Source of the DNA: Grammothele lineata
Lineage: Eukaryota; Basidiomycota; Agaricomycetes; Polyporales; Polyporaceae
Reading direction: 5' to 3'
NCBI GenBank assembly: GCA_002150815.3
Contig: NDFF03000061.1
Coordinates: 124,001-188,000 of the forward strand
Length of the DNA stretch: 64,000 nucleotides
This document shows, in pieces, positions 1 through 11,655 of the stretch. The notes beneath the pieces were generated by a model, which was not told where the DNA came from, ran no database searches, and saw only the letters and a list, made by a program, of their open reading frames with translations. A program made the translations under genes and the position numbers. How positions within the stretch are numbered: the stretch's first letter is position 1; the number at the start of each line of letters is the position of its first letter.

Positions 1-3000
1 CGACGCCCACGCGCGCATTGGACGGATGCTGGGGAGAGTTTTTCAGATTCCGAGGCCCGAGTCGGGAGGATGCGGATGCGAACTCGTCGGATGCGCTCGC
101 TCCTATTCCTGTCTCTGCGTCTCTGCGTCGTCGCGTCTTTGCGTGTCCGCACGCTCGTCCACACGCACGTAGTACACACGCAGAGAGAGGACTCACGCCC
201 TTTCGACCCTGCATCCTCTACGAACCTCCGTGCGCCCTTCTCGCTGCGCCCTCACGCCCGGGTGCACTTCCCAGGTTCCCCCTCCCCCCGCCCCCGCTCC
301 CGTTTCCGTTCCCGCTCGCTCGCCGACGACGCTTCTTCGCGTTATGCCCCGCCTTCGTAGGGCCTCGCGGAGGCCGCTGACCACCCGATTGGGTTCAGAG
401 TGGCCTTCTTCCCCCGCAAGCATTTCCCGGCCAACGTGAAGAAGGGCGGCCCGCCGCCCCGCCGCGTCCGCGAGTCCAATTGCAGGGAATCGGAGTGGCG
501 GCGTGCTGTAAGGTTTGTAGAGTTACCACGGGCAGAGAATGACTACCGAGCGGTTCTCACCCGCACGCACAAGCACAAGCACATGCTCAGGCCCCCCTCC
601 CCACCGTCCCCCGCTCTCAGACACTGCACGCACACACACACCGTCGGGTCACCGACCCACCGTCTCACCGTCTCACCGTGCCCCCTTGCCCAAATCTAAC
701 CGGACTTAGCACCCAGTTCTCCGCTCCCCCCCCCCCGCCACCTTCCATAGCCCAGCTCCCACCCCGCACATGTGACGCATACAGCGTCCGATCTCGATGC
801 ATCGGTCCCCAGGCCTGGGCCCACGTCTAAAGCCTCTTTCTGCCTCTGCGCGTCCCCCATGATCTATCGCCCCGCGCGTCCCGGACGGGAAGGACGGGGA
901 GAGACGCCGCCCTTTTGCTGCGAGCCCGTTCCCTCTTTCGAGTCGAGCGGGCGATGTTGATGCGGGCCGGGTTCCTAGGCCTCTAGCGTTATCGCGCCCG
1001 CCTTCGCCTTCTGCTTCGACGCTGGGTCCGCGTTCGCGTTGATGAACGGGTGCGCGCACTAGTGCTACTCGCTACTAGCAGCGGCCTTCGTCTTCGCCTT
1101 CGTCCCCGTCCCCGTCTACGATCACGACGCACCCTAACGCTGGAGTCTTCCCCCTCCCTCCCAGCGACCGATAATAGGCACCAGCACCCGCACGCCCGCG
1201 TGTGGTCACTGCTAGAGTCTCCAGACCGCGGGCCCGGGCACGCGCGGGGCCCGTCGAGGCTCAGAGCTTCTCCCCCGCTCGCGCGTTCCGCCCCACCGCC
1301 GACGTCGCGCGGCGCCCGCCTCTCGCCTCCAGGAAGTTCTACGCCCATGGCCACTCTCGCTCCTACTCATAGCCCGGCGCGGCGGCAGGCACTGGTAGTC
1401 GCCATGTATTGCAATGCGTGAGGCCGGAAGCGCACTTACGGGTCGTCCCGGTAGAACTCTGCGCATCATCACGTTAACGTGCGCCCACAGTACCTTGCAA
1501 CCCGCAACCCGCGACTCGCGACTTGTAAGGACCCCGGCAACTCCCTGACTGCACCGTCGTTCGAACTCGTCCAACCCTCTTCGATGGTACCTGTTCTTCC
1601 GCCCGCTCTGCGGGATCGAGGGTGCCGCTGCGGCCCAAAGTACGCCAACCAGGTCTCAGCGCCGAGCTCCTGGGGCTACCCTGCGCGCTTGACGCTCGCT
1701 CGCGCGCGCCCTCCGACCCGCGCACGTCTCGGTGTCTCGGTGTCGCCTTGAAAGCCCCCGGCGCCGCATCGAGTTCGAGTTCGCGCGGGGGTTCGCGTTC
1801 CTCGACGTCTCCCGCGCACACCCCGTCCGCACCCGCCCAGTCGCCGTCGAGAGCTGCCCAGCCGCGCCGAGGATACGGCGAGGACGGGGCGGCGCCCCAG
1901 CGCTCGGGCGTCGCGGGGCGCGTGCGAGTGGGCGCACGGAGGACAGCTCGGGCCTTGCGGAGCCTGAGCGTGCGGACGATCGACCGCGCAGCGCGCTCTT
2001 CGAGTTTGCGTGAGCTCGATGCGGGCCGCCTGCCGCTTGCCGTCCGGGGAAGATCGGGGGTGGGGTTCGTTCGTTTGCGTGCGGGGTGCCAAGCCCTATG
2101 GCCAGGATGGGATGGGCTGAAGCTAGTACTTACTGGCCATAGAGATGGGCAGCTGCCGGCGGCACCCAAGTACTGGCAGTAGCGCTCTGCCGCAAGTAGC
2201 TAGAGGATTGCTCTCATCGGAGTTGCTTTGCGCGCAGCGCGATACGGCCGTCTAGCCCTATACTCGTTCATACTTAAAGTTAGCGCGAATCCCGCCGAGC
2301 CTTCCGCAGTGCACGCGCTGTATGCAGATGCGTATCGTACGCGTAGATGACATGAATGGATGAATGGACAATGATCGCCGTCCGCGTTCGAGCCGGGAGT
2401 GAGCGAATGAGTGAGTGAGTGCGTGCTTGCGTGCGTTCACGGAAGGATCGAGGACGGTCGGGCCCGGACAAGGCCTGCTTTTTCCAAATGCGTGCACGGG
2501 GAAACGGGCGGGCGGCGAATAATTATCTCGATTCTGAATGCTCTGAATCGTCGATCGGAGGACGCAGCACCGCGGTTTTTCCGGCGCGGCGGTGCGTGCG
2601 TTGCTGCACAGTACGTACCGTCGCGAAACTCTTCATTTCGGCCTGCGGGCGCAGTCGCGTCTCGAGGCTCGCGGAGCGGTCGTAGTCAGCATGCGGGACA
2701 ACCGGTCGGACGGCGGGGTATAGTGGAGAAATATGAGTGGGCTGAGATAGGGGAATTATCGACTCTGGAGAATCCAGGCTCTATGGGCCCTATGTCCGGG
2801 CGAGCCTGGCAGCGTCCAGTAGGCCGTGTATATAGTTATGTTGTTCAGCAGAACGTCGGCATGCCCGCGTGCCCGCGTGGTTGGGCTATACAAACACGCA
2901 TCCGACCCGTGGTATCCGCGCGGCCGAGCCTCATGAACTCCGCCGTATTATACGTTCATGAATGCCGTGAGGTGCACCGGTTCACGATCGCGTCTCGCGG

Positions 3001-3597
3001 ACATCCATTGTGTACACGTTCATTAGACAAAGCATATATGCGCCGCAGCGTGGGCCATCTGCGCAGAGGAAGTCTGAGCCTCGAAGCCGGGGGCAGCCGG
3101 TCACCCCAGACTAGTGCACTTGCAGTTGCGTAAGTTGACGACTGCGTGGCTGTCTGGACCATCAAGTCTTGACGCTGTTTTTTCGGAAGTGGGCTGGAGG
3201 GATCTCGATCGAGGCTGGATGAGCTGTGCAGTGTTCGGAGCGTGCTTGGCGGTCGCCGCGCCTAGCCGCAAATGGTGCGGAGGGCGTACACAAGTGCGTC
3301 ATGGGATTGATGCGAGTCTGCGGTGCCATACAACCAGGCAGGGTCGAGGAAATCACGATGTTGGGTGCTTGCATGTGAAAACGGGTAGGACTCGGATTGG
3401 AGACGGGAACATACGAAGAAGAGATCGCACGATTAAACGGCTGGATAGCAGGCGAGAGTGTATAGCAGGGGAGAAGTGATAGGACTGACGATAACAAACT
3501 GATAGCAACGATGCACAGAACAAGACGTTATCATAGGCAAGGGAGAGAGGGAGAGGCTATCCGACTTAGGCCGGAGTGTTACTGCGAGAAGCCGCCG
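1..3597. other. Long stretch without a supported gene
   Basis: No open frame here shows family motifs, consistent splice sites or protein-like composition. The first 2 kb is very GC-rich, with C/T-rich runs on the plus strand around 240-350 and 700-760; its many overlapping frames are what such composition gives by chance. The stretch 2200-3597 is less biased but also lacks recognisable coding content. It could be the long 5' region of a gene to the left, or plain intergenic DNA. Confidence 0.5.
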
Positions 3598-4662
3598 TCA
3601 CCCTCTGGAGGAAGGTGAAGACTTGATCCTGGCTAGCTCATCCAACAGCCTGGCCTTCTCATTTAGGAGTGCGACTGTGTACTCCGTCGGCGCATTGTGC
3701 GGTGTAATGATTCGTCGCGACCCACTCCGGGATGGTGGCGAAGGGGCATGCGACGTGGATGCGGATAGTCCGGAGTACGAAGTGGCACGTCGGCTAACTG
3801 AGGCGTGCCCGCTGGACGGCGTTCTGCGCTCATAGTAGGATCGGAGCTCCGAGCTTTCATCCGCCTTGTCTATCAGACCCGAGTAGCGGAAGGGGAGGGG
3901 CGGCTTAGGGGTGGGTGGGAGGTCGTCCTCTACTTCATACAGGCTCGCGCAGTGGCATACCGACGTCTCGCGCGATGCATCAGGTCCGAAGTCTGCGGCG
4001 AATGATGGTTCTTCCACTTCGTGTATGCATCGCGGTGTTGGGCGTGAGGAGCTACTTCGGCCTAAACTCGACGCCGGCGGGAGCGAAGGGAGGCTAGGAA
4101 GCTCTGCCGGAGTGAGCGGAGCGAGTGGTTCTTCCGCTACCGACGGGATGGTGGTATCGGACGCGTCGAGAGTCGTCGGCATCATGGAGAGGTTGGAGTG
4201 CGTACCGCTTGTGACGGTCGAGTGCGTGGAGGGAGACACCGCCCGTCGCCGGGTACTGTGCGGCAGCGTGGGTGGGGGATCGTGTTCGACAGATGGTCCG
4301 GATAGGAAGCCTTCACGTCTGCCGAGCCAGCAGAGAAGCTCACCGACGAACTCGACTTCGACCTCCTCTCCCGCAGCGAGCCGCCTTGGGTCGACGTCGG
4401 TCAGGCCGACTTCCTCGTCACGCATGACATCGGTCTCCAGAACGCCTAAAAGAATCTTCATCGCTTGCACCTTGTTCATAAAGTCTCGCGATGCACGGAT
4501 AGAAGGTGAGATAGGCAGACGAGACTGGAGGATCGATTCCAGGATGCCGAGCAGGAGGCCGGGTGTGAGGTCTGAAGGCGCTTCCAGCGCGAAGGGAAGA
4601 GGAATGGCGAGGTTCACTATCAGCTCATTGAGTGTGTCTGTCAATACAGCCGCGTCGTGCAT
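3598..4662 (-). CDS. DUF5745 / CEP95-like N-terminal domain protein
   Basis: Predicted 354-residue, single-exon protein. The first ~115 residues resemble the calponin-homology-like fold annotated as DUF5745 in fungi and found in the centrosomal protein CEP95: a helical stretch DTLNELIVNLAIPLPF, then LLLGILESILQSRLPI, NKVQAMKILLGVLETDV and a final FVGELLCWLG helix. The rest is Ser/Pro-rich and probably disordered, ending in a short charged helix (residues LLNEKARLLDELARIK) that could start a coiled coil. The chosen ATG lies directly before the domain; the frame stays open 59 codons further upstream, but that extension is Cys/Arg-rich and unlike the domain. The family is linked to centrosome or microtubule-organising structures in animals; the fungal role is unknown. 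The family call is from pattern recognition only. Confidence 0.6.
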   Translation of the reverse strand: MHDAAVLTDTLNELIVNLAIPLPFALEAPSDLTPGLLLGILESILQSRLPISPSIRASRDFMNKVQAMKILLGVLETDVMRDEEVGLTDVDPRRLAAGEEVEVEFVGELLCWLGRREGFLSGPSVEHDPPPTLPHSTRRRAVSPSTHSTVTSGTHSNLSMMPTTLDASDTTIPSVAEEPLAPLTPAELPSLPSLPPASSLGRSSSSRPTPRCIHEVEEPSFAADFGPDASRETSVCHCASLYEVEDDLPPTPKPPLPFRYSGLIDKADESSELRSYYERRTPSSGHASVSRRATSYSGLSASTSHAPSPPSRSGSRRIITPHNAPTEYTVALLNEKARLLDELARIKSSPSSRG

Positions 4663-6565
4663 CCCGAGGGCCCAGGAGTTGTCCGCGCGTGTCGGGGCGA
4701 GTCGCGAACATGCTGCAAGATTCAAGCGCGCGTAGTGGGGTGCTTGCTGTTGTTTGGCAAGAGCTTTGGATCCTAACACGACCAAACAACGCCCGCAGCC
4801 ACTACTGCATGACGTGGTCCGGCAACGCGCGTCGCGCAACGCGTCTCGAGTCTACTCAGGACTACTCTCTAACTGCTCTGCCTCTTAGTCACTATACTAT
4901 CATTTCTGTGTCTATGTATCACGTTTCTTACCGGCTCAAGCAAGACGCTCAGGGTCCAAGTTACTATCATCGACATTCTGTTGTATTTTGGACTAGTCCT
5001 TCTCGAGTCCTTGGTCGCCTCCCGTCCCATCATCGCGGATACTATCCCGATTGGATTCTGCTACCTGCTGTATAAAGGAGTATATTGACGCTGTAACCAT
5101 GTGAACGGCTAGGTAAGAGCCTTTTGTCATGTCCGTCTCCTGCATTGCTGGAAGGTTACATTGTCGCAGCGGCTTTTGAAAACCTCTCATAGGACATTGT
5201 AGATCACGCGTTGCTCATAATATCTATTGTGATCATAAAGGGTGAAGTACCTTAACGACACGTTCGAAGGGTAAAACGCTAGAAACATCTCGACACGCAA
5301 TCTCCGCCCCCCCGAAGCATCGACCATGGTGACAGAGACACCTGATCATCTGGGAGAGCACGGGGTCGGAATCGCAGCTCCCAGACCGCAGAATAATGGC
5401 TCAAGAGGACACCTCACTTCACAAGGTGAGATTCCTAGGAGGCGATACCATGTCGCTGTTGGTAAAATGACTCCATTCGGCAGCATCTTCCGGTATGGCC
5501 ACGATCAATGAATCACTTGCTGCAGATGTGAATTCCAAGCACGTTTAAGTTCTCTACAGGCACCGGCGAAAGTAAGTACGTAGAGGTTTTGATATCATAC
5601 CCATTTGCCACTTGTGAGTGAGCTGTGACGTCATTTGTCAGGTGGTGCTTGTTCATGTTGTGCAGCAGCCTTCAATCCTAATATGCGCAAACACCGCCCC
5701 GAGTCTGTGGCGCGTCAGCAATTCATCAATGTATGTTTTCCCACCGTCAGCGCTTTGGGCTCCATGAATGGGATGAGGAACGTAACGTGAGGGGGTGGGC
5801 GTTGGACATCCCGCGAGAGCGTCTCGTCAGAATGACCTACATGATGATGCATGACTTCAATAACTGGAACCCACACACATCATGTCTCTTCAAATTCCCG
5901 TGCCTGGTATGTTGAGTATCTTAGGACTATATGTACGCTGTCATTTAACTCTCAATCCATACTTTACTTCGCGGTTCTTGAAAGAGATCCGCGGAGCCCC
6001 AGGGCAAGGTCCAGAATTTAGCTCTGTCCGTTCGCACGGACGGTAAGCGCCGGTGCTTCTACGTTCGATCCGTCGCCCATCATCTCAGTGCCCACTCCAA
6101 GATACCTTTCCGAGGCTGCAGACATACTCGACTTGGTAGGTGTCTTATGGCATCGTTACATGAAGCATTGAGCTGGTACTGATACATGTTACAGTTATCT
6201 CTCACATTCTCAACTTTCGCCAACCTTCGTCGGTTAATTGGGCTACCTTGTGAACGTCAAGCATAACTGCTCAAGGCACGGGGTGGTAGGCCAACTCAAA
6301 GTCACTGCCTTTATTCCCAGGAAGCACGCAAGATCCGGAAGGAACACAGACGATCTTATCGGGCTGATCCTCTGAGATGTCACTCAAGCTCGCCCCCACA
6401 TCCTTCTGGGTTGCCGTATACCCATACATTTATGCTCTTAGCGCGGACCTTTCACTATAGCTGATTTGTCGCTGTCATGCGGCTCCAAACACGTTGCCCA
6501 TTAGGCGTCTCTCCGAAGGAAGATAAATTGGGACGCCCCGGGTAGCTTGTGAACGTCCGTCCATC
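4663..6565. other. Intergenic region upstream of P450 gene A
   Basis: About 1.9 kb between two divergent genes. Only short frames without recognisable motifs occur. GC content is visibly lower than in the genes. An AT-rich TATA-like site (GATAAATT, about 6523) lies some 40 bases before the P450 start codon. No transposon ends were seen. Confidence 0.5.
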
Positions 6566-8725
6566 ATGGCTCTTCTCCCCCCACTCACCTCTTGTTACGT
6601 TCCCTTAGGACTCGTAACGCTGCTCTCTTTGCTCTATGCTCACGCAGTACTTGACTGGCGTCGTCGCAGCGGAGGCAGACCCCTTCCACCTGGTCCGAAG
6701 CAGCTACCTTTGGTAGGTAACCTATTTGATGTGCCCACAACGTCTGCATGGGTAGCGTACCGTGATATGTGCGCAAAGTACGGTGAGTGCCAGTGTGGAT
6801 AACATACAATCGTTCCCTTTGATTCATACTTTGAAACTCGGCCACGCAGGAGACGTGCTCCACCTTAAGACCTTCGGCCAGTCGCTACTCATTCTTGGGA
6901 GCTACAAAGCCGTCTTCGATCTGATGGAGAGACGTTCCGCCAACTACTCGGATAGACCTCAAACACCGATGGTCGAGCTGTGAGAGTTCGCTTATTGTTG
7001 GAACGGACGGAAGGGGACTAACGACCCGCATAGAATTGGCTGGGAGTGGGACTTCGGTCTCATGCCCTACGGGACCGAATGGCGGCTGTATAGACGGATG
7101 TTTTGGCAACATTTCCACCCGGGAACGATTCACGGGTATCAGCAGATTCAGCGGGATTTCTCCCGCCAACTGGTAGAAAGCCTCTTGGCGAGCCCGGAGC
7201 TTTGGAAGAATCACATCCGACAGTGAGCTGCGTTCGATCGAGCGGCAATGCAGGCTCAGCTGACTGCGACCTAACGCCGGGTCTGCATTGACAGATCATT
7301 TGGAGCAAGCGTGCTGAAGGCTACTTATGGCATAACCGTTGCGGAGCGTGGAGACGAGATTATTCGGGTGATCGACGCCTCGATGGAGGCGTTTGCGGAG
7401 GGACTCGTTCCGGGCGCATTCCTGGTCGAGTATTTCCCATTCCTCCGATACGTCCCTGCTTGGCTCCCCGGCGCTGGCTTTCAGAAGAGGTTGAGACGAT
7501 GGCGAGATGCGTCCCATGCCATGGTCGATATGCCGTACGAACGAGCGAAGCGTACAATGGTATGCACCCTCGATACGCCCTTGCTGATGATGACTGAGAT
7601 TCTGGATAGGAGGAAGATCAAACATCCTTCTCGGTCGTCAGCCAGATGCGTCTGAGGCTCGCCCAGAAGAACGGCGATCTATCTTACGACGATGAGCAAA
7701 TCATCAAGAACGTCGCAGCTATATCTTATGCCGGTGCGTGGAACCAGATTTTGCTCAAAGTTTTGACGTGTGCTTATAGATCGACACGCTTTCTCCTGCA
7801 GGTGGCGCAGATACGGTATGGAACATCATACTTTGGTGCTTCTCTTCTGAAGACTCACTGTATCCACAGACTACCTCCACCTTCCAGACGTTCCTCTTGG
7901 CGATGTCACTCTACCCTGACGTCCGCGAGAAGGCACAGACGGAGCTGCACACTGTCGTGGGGCCGAACCGCCTGCCCGACCACGCTGACCGTTCAGACTT
8001 GCCTTACATCAGTGCCATCATCAAAGAATGCCTGCGATGGCAGAATCCCACTCCCCTGGGCATCGCGCACGCGGCATTAAATGATGACGAGTACGAGGGA
8101 TACTTCATTCCCGCAGGGACCATCGTCATTGCGAACACATGGTGCGTCCACGGTACATATCGGCGCTCTACCTCCCGTCCTCCTGACAGCACGCGCGGCG
8201 TCTTCAGGGCACTCCTCCACGACCACGAAGCGTACCCAGAGCCGGAACGCTTCCACCCTGATCGCTTCCTGAAAAACGGACAACTGGATCCGCAGGTGCG
8301 AGACCCTGCGCCAATCGCGTTCGGATACGGTCGTAGGTAAGTTCTTCGCTCTGGAACTTCGCCCCATTGCCGTCTTGCGGCATATTTGCCCATCTGGTGA
8401 CCTCGCCACCCCGCTAACCCCGCATGTAGGATCTGCCCGGGTCGTTACTTCGCAGAGGCCTCCCTGTTCATCAACATCGCGCGTATACTGCACGTCTTTG
8501 ATATCACGCCGCCCGTCGACGAACGCGGTGAGGTTATCCACATCGAGCCTAAGATGAAGGATGGTATTCTTTCGTGAGTACGGGCGCTATTGCGATAGAT
8601 CTCCGTTCTCTGACCGGAGACGGTTACTGTATAGGTACCCTGAGGACTGCCGCTGCACTATCAAGCCGCGCTCCGCTCAGGCGGAGGCGTTGATAGTGAA
8701 TGATCGTCAGCGCCAAGTTCCATAA
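6566..8725 (+). CDS. Cytochrome P450 monooxygenase A
   Basis: Ten exons: 6566-6782, 6850-6979, 7034-7222, 7295-7559, 7610-7733, 7802-7815, 7870-8141, 8208-8336, 8430-8573, 8635-8725. Together they give 524 residues, the usual P450 length. An N-terminal hydrophobic anchor precedes the proline hinge PLPPGPKQLPLVGN, so the enzyme should sit on the ER membrane facing the cytosol. The I-helix motif GGADT is encoded by the 14-nt sixth exon. The K-helix ExxR is ECLR in KECLRWQN, the PERF-type motif is PERF in the stretch before HPDRF, and the heme loop FGYGRRICPG is split between exons 8 and 9, carrying the thiolate Cys. It resembles the basidiomycete group often annotated O-methylsterigmatocystin oxidoreductase-like. 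Substrate cannot be told from sequence. Gene structure matches P450 genes B-E at 31-45 kb, so all five share an ancestor. Confidence 0.95.
7802..7815 (+). other. 14-nt microexon encoding the P450 oxygen-activation motif
   Basis: This exon completes the Gly codon left by exon 5 and encodes G-A-D-T of the I-helix, which carries the acid-alcohol pair used for O2 activation. It is flanked by a CAG acceptor and a GTATGG donor. The same 14-nt exon is found in genes B (32492-32505), C (34954-34967), D (40383-40396) and E (43732-43745). Confidence 0.9.
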
Positions 8726-9301
8726 AGTTACAACGTACGCCAAAGAAGAGTGGAGTCCATGCTTTCCCGTGGCGTTAGTGAGTTGATAGGCAACGAAAAT
8801 CTGTATGTGTATTCCTCGTGATCCCGTAAACCACTGTACCATGAGGTGCCTTCGACGCGCGCCACGATAACGCCACATCGTAGCTCAATCCCCATGACCA
8901 TGTTACAGCAACCCGAACATTCTCCATGACTGTATGAGCAGGGTGGCTGCAGCCGCATGACGCAGACGTGTGACGCAGACGAACCCAAAGGCACAAATTA
9001 GGTTGATTACGCAGCATAAACAGCAATCGGCGCTTCTGTGCCAACCGGGGTCGCACACCAGGCGACGCCAAGGACGTCGCAGGGGTGCGATCCTATGACG
9101 TGAGTACACGAATCATGTCTCTGCTTCGAACTTCCCAGTATCTCGTCCGGCTACATACACGCGTCCGGTCCTACCCTGATGCAAACTGTTACCGTCACAG
9201 ACCTAGAACCCCTCAGAAAACCCAATCACCACGACGGCGGCCGCGACGTGCGCACGGATTAAATACACTAAACCCAACGAAGAGGACGCGCGAGACGGGT
9301 G
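8726..9301. other. Convergent intergenic region
   Basis: The region lies between the 3' ends of P450 gene A and the K+ channel gene. No gene was seen; it should hold both 3' UTRs and terminators. Confidence 0.5.
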
Positions 9302-11010
9302 CTAGCTCGTCCGGCTCCCGTCCCTCGTCTGGGATCGTGACCCCCCACGCTTTTGCAGCGCCGGCCCCAAACCCACTCCGGACCCCGAGCCTATGCCCCC
9401 AACGGCGTCGAGGATGCGCCGCAGCATCTCCTCCTGCATCTCCACCTTCGCGCGCAGCTCAGCAAGCTCCGCGTTCAGCGGCCGCGGGGGCGAGCTGCGG
9501 CCATTCCCATTCGGCGCGTGCGGACGAGGACGCGAGACCTCTTCAGGCGAATGCCGCCAAAGGTTGGTCGGAGGTGCGCCGCCAAAGGCTCCGCGGCCGG
9601 TGCTGAGCAGTGGGGAGGCGAGGGGGTCATGGAACGGGTCGACGTCCTCGTCCGTACCACGGGATTGCTGTGAGAGTGGTGTCAGTACGGGCCGGGACCG
9701 GGAGGAGGTAAGAGCAAGCGACCGACCTGGGCCTCGGCCATGTATTCCCAGACGAGACTGAACTCACGCCCGAGCACAAAGGTGGGAAGGGCGATGAGAA
9801 GCAGGCCAAAGACGAGCAGGGGGAGGGTGATGAGTCGCCCGAGGAAGGAGCGAGGCGTGATCTCGCCGTAGCCAACGGTGGTGATTGCTGGAAAGACATA
9901 CGTGAGTTGACGGGAGGCATGGGGCGTGACCAATACTCACTGACTAGGACAAACCTAACGGTGAAGCATAGCTAAATAAGCGCTAAACAGGGCAGAGAGT
10001 GGTCTGACTTACCATCCAGCGGCGGGAATGGACTGACGATGCCATGAACATGAGTCATCGTGACAACGGCGCATAAGCTACTCACAGCGAATTGACTGGG
10101 ATCTCCGTCTGAGTTCAGGAAAGTTCCAACAGTCTCATCCCAGGTGCCCCTTTCTACGAAGTAACTATCATGACCAAGTAGTGAGCAATATAAACACTGG
10201 TTACGTTGCATTAAGACTCACAGCAGGGTGCTAAACACGACCAGGACCATGACCACGAAGAATGAGAGTGCAAGGAGAGCGTGTTGAGACCGGCGGAATG
10301 AGAGATACATTACTTCAATGGTACTAAGATATTGTCAGCGATGTATTTGGCAAACAAAGGGGGCGTAACGTGCAGTAGAATAGTGTTATTATAGCGGAAG
10401 GGTCGGAATACACGCAGTAGCCTAAAGGTACGCAGGATTGTAAACCTGAAGAGGGTGGACTGTTGGGGACTCCTGAGTATGCGTAGGGATCAAGAGGGGA
10501 AATGACTGACTGTGTCTTGTTGCAATGCGATTTCTATGTAGTATGGTAGTATACCCAACAAGTCTATAATCCCGTAGAACGCTGCCGCGCATTCGGTATA
10601 GGTGCCGAGAGGTTTGAATAGACCTACTCACAGGTGACCCAAGTGAAGAACCTTTTCCATGAAGTTCCGTGAGCAATGCATCGTCCAACGTATTCAATGG
10701 TGAATAGTACAACGAGCGTCGTTTCCAGGCCGAACCAAATGCCGCCAGGGATGGAGTGAAAACTAGGGACGGTCTCCAGTATTGTTACAATAGCGGAGAC
10801 GACGATCAGAGAAGTGGTGAAGAAGTGGACGACGAATGCAGCTTGAGAGGACGTAGGCTTCTCCAACAACAGGTAAAGGTCTCTCTTCCAAGAAGGTGTA
10901 GTGTGCTGCGTGCCGTCTGTGCCGCCGTAGGGGAGACCTTCCGGGCTGTAGTCCTCTTCGTCGTCCTCGCGGCGACCATGAGAGGACATGAGGGGGGAAG
11001 CAGGATTCAT
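9302..11010 (-). CDS. Voltage-gated potassium channel, Kv type
   Basis: Nine exons (minus): 11010-10632, 10581-10511, 10459-10374, 10323-10222, 10164-10086, 10032-10013, 9954-9941, 9887-9727, 9667-9302; 425 residues. All six transmembrane segments of a Kv subunit are visible. S1-S2 are in exon 1. S3 contains FYGIIDLLGILPYY. S4 is RFTILRTFRLLRVFRPFR, with Arg at the regular voltage-sensor spacing. S5 contains HALLALSFFVVMVLVVFST. The pore loop ends in the filter TTVGYGE, residues 253-259, then S6 follows. The C-terminus is Pro/Ser-rich with a helix ELAELRAKVEMQEEMLRRIL that may form a tetramerising coiled coil. It should conduct K+ across the plasma membrane. The filter ends in Glu rather than the usual Asp. 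Intron 3 needs a GC donor to keep phase. The start is the ATG just before the acidic N-terminus; longer starts exist. Confidence 0.9.
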
Positions 11011-11655
11011 TGACAGCCTAGAAAGGGGGATTGGTGAAGCCATGAAAAGGTGATACGGCGGCCAGAGACGACCTCGCGCGCTGCCAGCTTGTCGCCGTCG
11101 TCGCCGTCCGAGAAAGATGAGTGTGAGCGGCCTGACCCGTGCGGCGGCGCAGGATCCCGAGGTCTCTGCGGCCCGCTGATGAGCGCGCCGCGCGTGGGCG
11201 CCGTTCTGGCGCGACCCACGCCGAGAGCTGCGCGCTTTCTCTCTCTCCCGGTCGTTCATCGATGTCTGCGACGAAGACAAGCATGTTCCTCCCCCTGCAT
11301 CTCTCTGCGATACGCACGCGCTTGTGTCATCGACGGCGTCCGTCTGCGAGCTGCTTCGAACAGCGAGTTCATTCCCCGACAGCTATCAGATGAATGCTGC
11401 GGTAGGGTGGTCCTCTTTTAACCTCTCTTCTCATCACTGCTCGTCACTGCACCCTTGACCTATTTCAGCAACTCGAGACTACCACAGACAGAGGTTGTGC
11501 CACCCGAGCACTGACCAGGTAGCCACATTGCTTTGTACGAGCTTTGTTCCTGGGCAACCACATTTCTGTAAGTTGCTGAGCCACCCTCTGCTCTTCTTAC
11601 ACTCAGATCTTCGCCTCTCTAGACACTGGTCCGTAGCCACCCATTGCTATCCAGC
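11011..11655. promoter_or_regulatory. Divergent promoter between K+ channel and Dicer-like genes
   Basis: 645 bp separate two start codons pointing away from each other. A CTTTCTAG sequence (minus) just before the channel ATG could end a 5' UTR intron. No clear TATA box was identified. C/T-rich tracts are present on the Dicer side. Confidence 0.4.

Noticed and set aside
2411..3133. A 240-codon plus-strand frame in the gene-poor start
   Set aside because: No motif, odd Arg/Ser/Gly composition, no plausible promoter or intron pattern.
10364..10375. Canonical GT donor (CAC|GTTACG) for intron 3 of the K+ channel
   Set aside because: It leaves a phase that reads into TGA directly after the acceptor; the GC donor 4 bases upstream gives an uninterrupted S4-S5 linker.
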